From Chloroflexota bacterium (GTDB taxonomy: Bacteria; Chloroflexota; Dehalococcoidia; Dehalococcoidales; UBA2162), in NCBI GenBank assembly GCA_016190895.1, contig JACPPR010000002.1:1-35705 (forward strand): a stretch of DNA of 35,705 nucleotides, read 5' to 3'. The position numbers and the translations under genes are program-made. Numbering within the stretch: the first letter of the stretch is position 1; every line of letters begins with the position of its first letter. The notes below the pieces were generated by a model. That model saw nothing but the letters and a program-made list of their open reading frames with translations. It made no database searches and had not been told where the DNA came from. Shown one piece after another: positions 28,521 to 35,705 of this stretch.

Positions 28521-28973
28521 ATGGAAGAAGAGAAGAAAGACACAGCTACCGAAGTTCACCTGCAGATTGGCGAACTAGCTAGGCGGGCCGGCGTCAGCAT
28601 CAGGACTGTTCGTTACTACGAGGAGAAGGGCTTGCTGAACCCCTCCGGACTTACTTCGGGCGGCATTCGCCTCTACAACCAGCAAGACCTGAACCGGCTT
28701 ATCTTTATCCGTCGCCTCAAGACGCTGGGTTTGAATATCGAAGAGATAAAGATGTCTCTGGGCATCTTTGAGACAAGCCCGGAACAGAAAGTGCGTGTGG
28801 AGCGCACTCTGGAATTGCTGCGCCTGCAAAAAGAGAAACTGAAAGAAGAGTTGACCCGACTGACTGAAATGGCGAAGGAAATCGAGAACTCGGAGCGGCT
28901 GGTCACCAGATGTTTAAGCTGCCGCGCCCCGAAATGCCCCGCCCACTGCCCCAGCTTAGCTCATATCCTGTGA
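28521..28973 (+). CDS. MerR-family transcriptional regulator with Cys-rich C-terminus
   Basis: LQIGELARRAGVSIRTVRYYEEKGLLNPSGLTSGGIRLYNQQDLNRLIFIRRLKTLG...CLSCRAPKCPAHCPSL. Confidence 0.93.
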   Translation: MEEEKKDTATEVHLQIGELARRAGVSIRTVRYYEEKGLLNPSGLTSGGIRLYNQQDLNRLIFIRRLKTLGLNIEEIKMSLGIFETSPEQKVRVERTLELLRLQKEKLKEELTRLTEMAKEIENSERLVTRCLSCRAPKCPAHCPSLAHIL

Positions 28974-29264
28974 CGCGGTACTGCCCTCGTATCTGGACAT
29001 ATGGTTGTGAATGTGTTAGCTCAAAATCCCCCTCAATCCCTGTGTTAAACCGGAGGCTGGTTTACTCCCCCTTTCATAAAGGGGGGGCGAATCGTCCTTA
29101 CCTGCAAACAGAGACCGAGGGGGATTTTCTCCATCCAGGCTGGGGAACGGCATTCTTTCGACCACGCATCTAGTGCCGGATGGCGCAAACGCCGATTTGA
29201 CAACCCAGCCCGTTTTCCATTAAATTGATTTTATCTTTATCTTTAGAAGGGGGAAGGAGTAAGA

Positions 29265-30596
29265 ATGGCAACACAGGTCAAGGGTAGTTCACTAAAGGAT
29301 TTTCAGGAGAATCAAAAGAGGCGAAAAGAGGAAATCGAACAAAGAAGCGGCAAGTCGGTAGAGCAGCTTTATGAGGAAAAGGAAGCAAGAGTAAGAGACG
29401 CCATCGCGCTGAGAGAGTCGGACCAGGTACCCGTCTCTCTGCGTATGACCTATTTCCCGGCTAAGTATGCCGGCATACCCACCGCCGCCGCCTATTATGA
29501 CAACATAGCCTGGCGTGATGCCGTCGCCAAGACTGTCACCAATATGGACCCCGATATCTTCCAGTGCTCCTCTGGTACCAGTTCCGGGGCAGTCAACGAA
29601 GCCCTCGACCCGACCCAGACACGCTGGCCTGGCGGCCCCCTGCCCGACAACGTCTCCCATCAGGCTATCGATGTCGAGACTATGAAGGAGAATGAATACG
29701 GCATCTACTTCTCCGACCCGACCGGCTTCGCAATTCGATATTTGCTGCCCAGGTCTTACAATGCCCTGGCGCCCCTGGCAAGCCTGCCTCCACTGGCCGG
29801 CCGCGCCCAGGGCTTCGCCGCAATGACGCCGATGTTCACCCGGCAGGAATTCAGGGATATGGCCAAAGCATTACTCAAAGCCGGGCAGGAACAGGAAAAA
29901 TGGCGTCAGACAGTGGGCAGCCTGGAAGTAGATATGTTTGAACTCGGCTTCCCGCCCAACGGCCATGGCGGCGGCGCCGGCGGGGCGCCCTTCGATCAAA
30001 TCTCTGACTTTTTCCGCGGCATGCGTGGGACGATGACCGATATGTACCGCCAGCCTGAAAACCTCTTGAGGATGCTGGACCAACTCTCACAGGAAGCTGT
30101 GAGAAGAGCGCAACCTGCCAACCCAGACACGCCCGGCAACCCCAAGAGATTATTCATAGCTCTCCATCGCGGCGCCGAGACCTTTATGTCCAGAAAACAG
30201 TTTGAAAAGTTCTACTGGCCTGGTCTGAAGGCGGCCATGCTCAGGTCTATCGAGCTAGGCTTTGTGCCGATGCCGTTCTGTGAAGGCAAGTACGGCGACC
30301 GCCTGGAGTATTTCCTCGAGCTGCCCAAAGGCAAGGTGGTCTGCCACTTCGACCTGACCGATATGCATAGGGCGAAGGATGTTTTGAAGGACCACGTCTG
30401 CATTATGGGCAATGTGCCCTCGCCGTTACTGCAGTTCGGCAAGCCCCACGAGGTAGAAGATTACTGCAAAGACCTCATCAAATACTGCGGCAAGGGCGGC
30501 GGCTTCATCCTGACCAACGGCAGCTCCACCGATACGGCCGACCCCGTCCTTGTCAAGGCGATGTGTGACTCGACCAAGAAATTCAGCGTGGACTAG
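29265..30596 (+). CDS. Uroporphyrinogen decarboxylase-like (UroD/MtaA superfamily) protein
   Basis: 443 aa; KLFIALHRGAETFMSRKQFEKFYWPGLKAAMLRSIELGFVPMPFCEGKYGDRLEYFLELPKGKVVCHFDLTDM..IMGNVPSPLLQFGKPHEVEDYCKDLI. Confidence 0.85.
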   Translation: MATQVKGSSLKDFQENQKRRKEEIEQRSGKSVEQLYEEKEARVRDAIALRESDQVPVSLRMTYFPAKYAGIPTAAAYYDNIAWRDAVAKTVTNMDPDIFQCSSGTSSGAVNEALDPTQTRWPGGPLPDNVSHQAIDVETMKENEYGIYFSDPTGFAIRYLLPRSYNALAPLASLPPLAGRAQGFAAMTPMFTRQEFRDMAKALLKAGQEQEKWRQTVGSLEVDMFELGFPPNGHGGGAGGAPFDQISDFFRGMRGTMTDMYRQPENLLRMLDQLSQEAVRRAQPANPDTPGNPKRLFIALHRGAETFMSRKQFEKFYWPGLKAAMLRSIELGFVPMPFCEGKYGDRLEYFLELPKGKVVCHFDLTDMHRAKDVLKDHVCIMGNVPSPLLQFGKPHEVEDYCKDLIKYCGKGGGFILTNGSSTDTADPVLVKAMCDSTKKFSVD

Positions 30597-30610
30597 CTGG
30601 CTTTTGGTGG

Positions 30611-30629
30611 CACAGGCATCTTGCCTGTG
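30611..30629. repeat. Dispersed GGCACAGGCATCTTGCCTGTG hairpin
   Basis: CACAGGCA-TCT-TGCCTGTG; antisense translation gives the recurrent RQDACAT string. Confidence 0.75.
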
Positions 30630-30642
30630 CAGATGATGAACA

Positions 30643-30668
30643 GAGCGAGGGGGCATGCCCCCTCGCTC
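30643..30668. terminator. Strong hairpin, probable bidirectional terminator between convergent genes
   Basis: Perfect palindrome GAGCGAGGGGGCATGCCCCCTCGCTC. Confidence 0.7.
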
Positions 30669-30690
30669 GTTATCTGACCTTTGCACACCA

Positions 30691-31704
30691 CTAAGCACAT
30701 CGCCGCGCGATAACTACGCTGCTGCCATCGGGGAGACCCGTCCGGCGCACATCCTCGAAGCCGGCATCGGTCAGCCAGCGCCGGTATTCCGACTCAGTGT
30801 AAGACTGCCCACCATCGTAGATATTCAAAAACAGAAGGTTTCCCGTCACGGCTGGCCTCGGCGCCAGACGCGAGTCATCGAGAACCTGTGCTACCAGGTA
30901 AACGACTCCTCCCGGCCGTACACATTGAGCTAGATGCGCCAGCGCCCGGGCGTTTTCTTCTGCCCCTAATACCTGAGTGACGAATCGCATGACCGCCACA
31001 TCGTATGAGCCGACGAGTGGTTCGGCAAGGATGTCCGCTGTCTTGACCCGCACCCGGCTGTCGGCCCCGGCCTCGTCAATAATACTCTGAGTAATTGGGG
31101 TAACGTTAGGCAAGTCGACAACCGTCACAGCAAGCTGGGGACACACTTCCGTAATGGCAAGAGCAAGCCCGCCGGAGCCGCCGCCTACATCCAGCAAGGT
31201 TTGATAAACGGAGAAGTCATAAGCTGCGGCCAGAGCTCGGCCGGCCGTCTTTGCGCCGGGCAGCAAGCCACGTATGACATTGTTGAGCCGCTCCTGCGGC
31301 ATCGCCGCGAAGTCCATTTTGCCCTGCGCCTGTCCCGTCCGCACTGATTCAGCAGTCTTAGACATAGCCTCTAGCATCTCCCCCCAAATCCGTTGAGCAG
31401 CGCCCATATAGCCAGGTTCGCCCTTGACGAGGAAACGCTGCGCCTCCGGTGAGTTAGAGAACTTCCCATCTTTAACCTCAAGCAGTCCGAGAAAGACAAG
31501 AACGTAGAGCAGCAATCCGAGCTTACCCGCATCGACTCTAGCCGCCTTTGCCAGTTGATGGGCGCTCATCGGTCCGTCGCGTAGCGGGGTGAACAGGTCG
31601 AGTTCCATAGCTGCTTTCAGGGCGAATATCTTGCTCATTCCAGCCGAGATATCGGTGATAATCGCAGGGCGGACATTGTCCTCTGGAGTGGTGGTCATAA
31701 GCAC
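30691..31704 (-). CDS. SAM-dependent O-methyltransferase-like protein (dimerization wHTH + methyltransferase)
   Basis: ALKAAMELDLFTPLRDGPMSAHQLAKAARVDAGKLGLLLYVLVFLGLLE; LLDVGGGSGGLALAITEVCP. Confidence 0.88.
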   Translation of the reverse strand: MLMTTTPEDNVRPAIITDISAGMSKIFALKAAMELDLFTPLRDGPMSAHQLAKAARVDAGKLGLLLYVLVFLGLLEVKDGKFSNSPEAQRFLVKGEPGYMGAAQRIWGEMLEAMSKTAESVRTGQAQGKMDFAAMPQERLNNVIRGLLPGAKTAGRALAAAYDFSVYQTLLDVGGGSGGLALAITEVCPQLAVTVVDLPNVTPITQSIIDEAGADSRVRVKTADILAEPLVGSYDVAVMRFVTQVLGAEENARALAHLAQCVRPGGVVYLVAQVLDDSRLAPRPAVTGNLLFLNIYDGGQSYTESEYRRWLTDAGFEDVRRTGLPDGSSVVIARRCA

Positions 31705-31802
31705 TTCTCCTTTATCGCCAACGCAAAATAGTAACCTGGTGATAAGACGGTTAGCAGATGGGCTAGATTCTAGCTGTTGTGTACTTGGTTGTCAATTTGG
31801 CA

Positions 31803-31862
31803 GCAAAACCAGTCCTCGTCAAGGCGATGGTGGACTCGACCAAGAAATTCAGCGTGGACTAG
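31803..31862 (+). pseudogene. 3' relic of a second UroD-like gene
   Basis: AKPVLVKAMVDSTKKFSVD* versus ADPVLVKAMCDSTKKFSVD* at the end of 29265..30596. Confidence 0.8.
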
Positions 31863-31910
31863 CTCTGTTTCATCTCCTCTCCCCCTTGCGGGAGAGGACT
31901 AAGGGGAAAC

Positions 31911-31944
31911 AAAGAGAGAGGGGGCGAAAGCCCCCTCTCTCTTT
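31911..31944. terminator. Hairpin terminator with GAAA tetraloop
   Basis: AAAGAGAGAGGGGGC-GAAA-GCCCCCTCTCTCTTT, 15-bp perfect stem. Confidence 0.75.
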
Positions 31945-31987
31945 GCCAACGTCTGGTAAGCCGGCTTGATGAACAGTTACGTAGTGC

Positions 31988-32311
31988 CTATTTCGCCTCT
32001 GCCTTCGCGGCGAGCGGCTGGGCTTCCGGCTCATAAAAGGCGGGCGGACCCAGTTGCTCGAAACTGATATTGTTGAAAATCCTTTTACCATCTACATCGA
32101 GGACTCTAAATTCGTCGGTCTGCCTATGGTCTTCGAGCACGTGTTCAAAGTGCGGTGTATAGCTGGCTTTCACTGACTCCAGGGGTATTTCATACGCCAT
32201 GAACTTTCCGTAGGCCGCCAGCTTGCACGCTAACTCCGGATGTTTGACCGAATCGAATTTTGACAGGATTAGCACCGGACCTGCGTTAGTATAGATAAGA
32301 AATGATTTCAT
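31988..32311 (-). CDS. Hypothetical protein (107 aa)
   Basis: MKSFLIYTNAGPVLILSKFDSVKHPELACKLAAYGKFMAYEIPLESVKASYTPHFEHVLED..; SD AGGAGGG upstream. Confidence 0.7.
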   Translation of the reverse strand: MKSFLIYTNAGPVLILSKFDSVKHPELACKLAAYGKFMAYEIPLESVKASYTPHFEHVLEDHRQTDEFRVLDVDGKRIFNNISFEQLGPPAFYEPEAQPLAAKAEAK

Positions 32312-32439
32312 AAGCCCTCCTTTCAGATTTTGATGTTGTACCCTTTAACCTATGTTATCTCAGGAGTTCTTACGAACTGAATACGTATGTCTACCTAATT
32401 TGAACACTAGCGACTATTGCATGAGGGCGTTTAACAACG

Positions 32440-32552
32440 GCCGTCATTGCGAGGGCACATTCCCCTTCACTACGTTCAGGGTCAGTGTAAACTCCGTCCG
32501 AAGCATCCGTCTCCAGCTTCACGGATTGCTTCGCTACGCTCGCAATGACGGC
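32440..32552. repeat. MITE-like palindromic repeat, 113 bp, 14-bp perfect TIRs
   Basis: GCCGTCATTGCGAG ... CTCGCAATGACGGC. Confidence 0.75.
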
Positions 32553-32683
32553 ACTCCCTGCTGTTGCCACAGTTTAAACACCTTCTAATATCTGTTACTA
32601 AACACACTCTTCCATTCCCCTTGACACCGCCCCCTCCCCGACTAATATAGTGAAAGCATAAATATACTAAGAATCAGGGAGGC

Positions 32684-33309
32684 ATGAAGATGGCAAGCAC
32701 AACACAGCACAGCCAGGCGGAGATTCTGGAGATGATGGAGGGCGTGCCGGTAGCGGTGGTGGCCACAAAAGCCGGGGATACGCTCCGAAACCGAATGATG
32801 CACTACGCCGCCGATGAGAACCTTAACGTTTATGCGGCAACGATGAAGGGCGACCCAAAGACGATTCAACTGACCAACCAGCCTTCGATTTCCCTGCTCA
32901 TCCACTCGCCGGGGGCAGACATCAATGGCTCGAAAGAGGTGGAAATCACCGGCAAAGCCGTTTTTTCGTGCGCGACCAGCAGGAAAGGGAGCGCGCCCTG
33001 CAGATGACCGCCAAAAGGTCGCCCGTGGTCAAGTATCTCACGGAGAGCGGCAACGGCGGCCTGCTCGATTGCATCAAGGTGGTGCTGCCAGAAGTGGTCA
33101 AATACCGCATTTTTGCCGAGATAGTGCAGGGCAAGCCGCCCACGGTCATCGAGTTCCCCCAGAACCGGCAGGCGGTCAGCGACTGGAAACTGGTCAAAAT
33201 GAAGCTGAGAAACTGGCGGATGGCAATCCGCATCCCCTTCTTCACCGCCAAACGCCCTGACGGTAACCGTTCATCTGGCGACCGGACTGTTGCTCACTCT
33301 TGCCTCTAG
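32684..33309 (+). pseudogene. Frame-disrupted pyridoxamine 5'-phosphate oxidase-like protein
   Basis: MASTTQHSQAEILEMMEGVPVAVVATKAGDTLRNRMMHYAADENLNVYAATMKGD..KEVEITGKAVF, then continues in another frame FVRDQQERERALQMTAKRSPVVKYLTESGNGG..RNWRMAIRIPFFTAKRP after T6 at 32961-32966. Confidence 0.75.
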
Positions 33310-33514
33310 CTGGGAAGCCCTCGGCGCTCAGGGACTGGTCTATGTGGCCATTCTCGGTTTGGTCTTCATCGGCTGCACCATCTGGATGTACCGCTACGTT
33401 GAGCACCAGAAGAATGTCTTCCACGGACTGAAGCAGGCGGTGGGGTAAGACGACTTGTTCGGTCATGTCATTCTGGAGTCCTGATTTTATCGGGACGAAG
33501 AATCTCAGGGTGGG

Positions 33515-33576
33515 GTAATTTTCCCCGCCACCCAGATTGCTTCGCCTTCCGCCGCGGCGGAATGGTCTCGCAATGA
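33515..33576. repeat. Inverted copy of the GTCATTGCGAG-family repeat
   Basis: CCCCGCCACCCAGATTGCTTCGCCTTCCGCCGCGGCGGAATGGTCTCGCAATGAC. Confidence 0.75.
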
Positions 33577-33596
33577 CAGTTGGGTCTGAGTTTGCT

Positions 33597-34772
33597 TCAT
33601 CTACGGCGCATTGCCGAGCCAAAAATAAGGCTGATAATAACGAGGCTAACGCCGACTATACCGAAGGCCGTCCGGTAAGAGTAGACGCCGATTAAGGCTC
33701 CGCTCACCATAGGGCCGCTTGAGTGACCGATATCCATAATGCTGGAAAGGATACCCATAGCTCCTCCTCGACCTTGCGCTCGCGAAAGGTCGGCGACCAG
33801 CGCCGAGGTTGAAGCCGTCACAGTAGCCAAGCCCAGACCGAATATGGCGATAAGCGCCATAATAACCACATAATTGGTCAAAATGAGCATGGTGGCAGTT
33901 GTGACGCCCCCCAGCGCCAGCCCGATAACAATCATCGGTACTCGCCCGTAGCGGTCAGAAAGGCGTCCCATTACCGGCTTGGTTAAGGCAGCCGTCAGTA
34001 TCTGAGCGGTAAAAAGCAAACCAATCTTCCAGGCTGGGTAGCCGAGCTTCTCATTCAAGTAAATTGGTAAGAACGTTTCCAGACATCCAAAAGCGAAGTA
34101 TTGCGCCGCCTCGATTCCGCTCGTAGCTAAAATACCGGGATGGCGCAAGACGAAGGCTATCTCCTGACTGTATTTGCCGCGCTGCTGCCTGAAGACGTCC
34201 CTGATTGGCGCGGTCGTTGCCGTAGTCATAGGCAGCCTGATGGCGGCGGCCAGTGCCAGCGCCCCGGCAAAACCATCAGCCAGATAGACCCAGCGGAAGT
34301 CCTCGCCGAAGATGAGGAGTCCGCCGACAAAAGGAGCCAGGAAACGTCCCACCATAGTTGCCGAAGAGTACCACCCCATCTTCTCCCCGCGCCCCTTCTC
34401 GAAAGTATCAGCGACGGCAGCCATAGCCACCGGACCCAGGATGGCCGTAGCCAACCCGTGATAGATGCGCACCAGAACCAATTGCCAGGGAGCGGTAATC
34501 AAGAGGTACAAAAAGGGCGCCGTGGCAAAGACAATCGCCGCCATCAGTATCACCCGCCGTCGCCCGATAATATCCGAAAGAATGCCCGCGGGCAGACTGA
34601 CCACGATACCGACTACCGTAGAAGCCGCCGCAATAAAGCCGACTGTCGAGACCGGCACTCCTAAGGAACGGATGAATAACGGCAGCGCCGGGTTCTTCGA
34701 CATCGTCGAACTGAAGATAGCCAGGCCACCGGTGATGCACAGGAGCAGGAAAGGAGAAAATCTTTTCTTCAT
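33597..34772 (-). CDS. MFS transporter (drug/sugar efflux-like)
   Basis: From MKKRFSPFLLL..; LPAGILSDIIGRRRVILMAA, GRLSDRYGRVPMIVIGLAL. Confidence 0.9.
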   Translation of the reverse strand: MKKRFSPFLLLCITGGLAIFSSTMSKNPALPLFIRSLGVPVSTVGFIAAASTVVGIVVSLPAGILSDIIGRRRVILMAAIVFATAPFLYLLITAPWQLVLVRIYHGLATAILGPVAMAAVADTFEKGRGEKMGWYSSATMVGRFLAPFVGGLLIFGEDFRWVYLADGFAGALALAAAIRLPMTTATTAPIRDVFRQQRGKYSQEIAFVLRHPGILATSGIEAAQYFAFGCLETFLPIYLNEKLGYPAWKIGLLFTAQILTAALTKPVMGRLSDRYGRVPMIVIGLALGGVTTATMLILTNYVVIMALIAIFGLGLATVTASTSALVADLSRAQGRGGAMGILSSIMDIGHSSGPMVSGALIGVYSYRTAFGIVGVSLVIISLIFGSAMRRR

Positions 34773-34789
34773 CGAGTTGCGCCTACGTA

Positions 34790-34835
34790 TTGACAGGTAT
34801 TCTAGCATAAGCCTATAATTGTAGCAACTGCTACA
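34790..34835 (+). promoter_or_regulatory. Promoter plus operator-like palindrome upstream of AhpD-like gene
   Basis: TTGACA (34790-34795), 18-bp spacer, TATAAT (34814-34819), then TGTAGCA-AC-TGCTACA (34820-34835). Confidence 0.75.
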
Positions 34836-34870
34836 TTCTGCTTGTAATAATTATTACTCAGGAGGTATTT

Positions 34871-35209
34871 ATGGAAAACCAGATAGAATATTACACGGAG
34901 ACCGGGAAGTACCGTGATAGGTTTGACCAGGCGCTGCCGGCAATGTCCGCCTACACTGCTTTCCGTCAAGGCGTCTATAAAGATGGAGCGCTCAGCTTGA
35001 AAACAAAGCGGCTCATCGCCCTGGCCTGCGGCTTGCAGGCAGGCTGCACCCGCTGCGTCCAGGGGCAGATAAGAGACGCCGTCGCCGCCGGCGCCACCAA
35101 AGACGAGGTAATGGAAGCTGTTTCGGTAGCTGTCGTCATGGGCGGGACTGCCGTCAGCGCTGAAACCTGGCGGGTGGTTAAAGTCCTGGAGGAAATTGGT
35201 AAGTGGTAG
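34871..35209 (+). CDS. Carboxymuconolactone decarboxylase/AhpD-like protein
   Basis: KTKRLIALACGLQAGCTRCVQGQIRDAVAAGATKDEVMEAVSVAVVMGG; SD AGGAGG. Confidence 0.88.
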   Translation: MENQIEYYTETGKYRDRFDQALPAMSAYTAFRQGVYKDGALSLKTKRLIALACGLQAGCTRCVQGQIRDAVAAGATKDEVMEAVSVAVVMGGTAVSAETWRVVKVLEEIGKW

Positions 35210-35214
35210 ACAAT

Positions 35215-35315
35215 GTGTCATTACGAGGAATCCCAATGAAATCGGGATGACGTGGTAATCCAGATAAATCTTAGAGATTGCCACGCCCCGATAAAATCGG
35301 GGCTCGCAATGACAC
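35215..35315. repeat. MITE-like repeat, 101 bp, 13-bp TIRs with one mismatch
   Basis: GTGTCATTACGAG ... CTCGCAATGACAC. Confidence 0.7.
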
Positions 35316-35340
35316 TTGAAAATAAGGGGAGGGAAAGACT

Positions 35341-35705
35341 ATGAAATGGGTTACTCGCTCACATGTGCATGTCGACCGCGTTGCCTGCCCCTGGCTGATT
35401 CAGCGCTTTGTGGATAACCAGGCTGAGTTTCTCTTCGCACCAGCCAGCGAAGTGATGAACGTAGCCAAGCGCGAAGGGGCGATTCCTTTTGACATCGGAG
35501 GGCAGGCGGAGCTAGACCACCACGAAGGCAGATGCTCTTTTGAGTCTATTATCAAGAAGTATGACTTAAAGGACAAGGCTCTGCTACGCCTGGCTGAAAT
35601 TGTCCATGCCGCTGATGTGGCACAAGATATCGATAAGGACCCGCTCGGCCGCGGGCTGGATGCGATTGCCGTCGGCTCCGGCCTGTTGCACCCGGACGAT
35701 GAAGA
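35341..35705 (+). CDS. ChrB-like (chromate resistance protein B C-terminal domain) protein, 3' truncated by window
   Basis: MKWVTRSHVHVDRVACPWLIQRFVDNQAEFLFAPASEVMNVAKREGAIPFDIGGQAELDHHEGRCSFESIIKKYDLKDKALLRLAEIVHAAD. Confidence 0.82.
   Translation, partial: MKWVTRSHVHVDRVACPWLIQRFVDNQAEFLFAPASEVMNVAKREGAIPFDIGGQAELDHHEGRCSFESIIKKYDLKDKALLRLAEIVHAADVAQDIDKDPLGRGLDAIAVGSGLLHPDDE

Noticed and set aside
28910-29173. 87-aa plus-strand ORF after merR
   Set aside because: Overlaps the merR 3' end in another frame and runs through dispersed repeat sequence.
30426-30698. 90-aa minus-strand ORF containing HRQDACAT
   Set aside because: RQDACAT is the translation of the dispersed GGCACAGGCATCTTGCCTGTG repeat and the ORF overlaps the UroD-like gene antisense.
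32925-33260. 111-aa plus-strand ORF
   Set aside because: Third-frame ORF over the broken PPOX gene; Arg/Gly/Gln-rich out-of-frame translation.
1-35705. CRISPR arrays, tRNA and rRNA genes
   Set aside because: No regularly spaced direct repeats and no tRNA- or rRNA-like sequence recognised by eye. A tRNAscan/Infernal run would be needed to exclude small RNAs formally.

Overview
This 35.7 kb window is gene-dense. Gene content suggests a Dehalococcoidia/Chloroflexota-type bacterium, but that assignment is an inference and not sequence-proven. The left half is mostly housekeeping: ComEA (partial), ComEC, DinB, IlvE, PlsY, LexA with an SOS box, ribosomal protein S20, RelA/SpoT, a cupin, transketolase, MgtC, a radical-SAM protein, a subtilase, an MFS transporter, a class V aminotransferase, an EamA transporter and an FMN-dependent hydroxy-acid oxidase. 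The most interesting region is a minus-strand array at about 22635..28399, divergent from a MerR-family regulator (28521..28973). It encodes an AhpD-like protein, a thioredoxin-fold protein resembling iodothyronine deiodinase, a PPOX-type flavoprotein, a QueG/reductive-dehalogenase-related Fe-S protein, a flavodoxin-like FMN reductase and two tandem GrdB-like proteins. The ORF track splits three of these genes at in-frame TGA codons. In each case the reading frame and protein family continue through the TGA: ..NFGSYT-U-PPF.., ..VLLLPV-U-AMCTR.., ..VLLIPI-U-PALCTR... In each case a 7-bp stem with a 3-nt, G-initiated loop begins 18-21 nt after the TGA, as expected for bacterial SECIS elements. 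I therefore read them as selenoproteins in a MerR-controlled redox locus. Other points include a MerR-type dyad in a promoter spacer, a perfect operator-like palindrome upstream of a second AhpD-like gene, a MITE-like element, several dispersed palindromic repeat families, a relic of a second uroporphyrinogen-decarboxylase-like gene, frame-disrupted genes, and a short TM protein missed by the ORF track.
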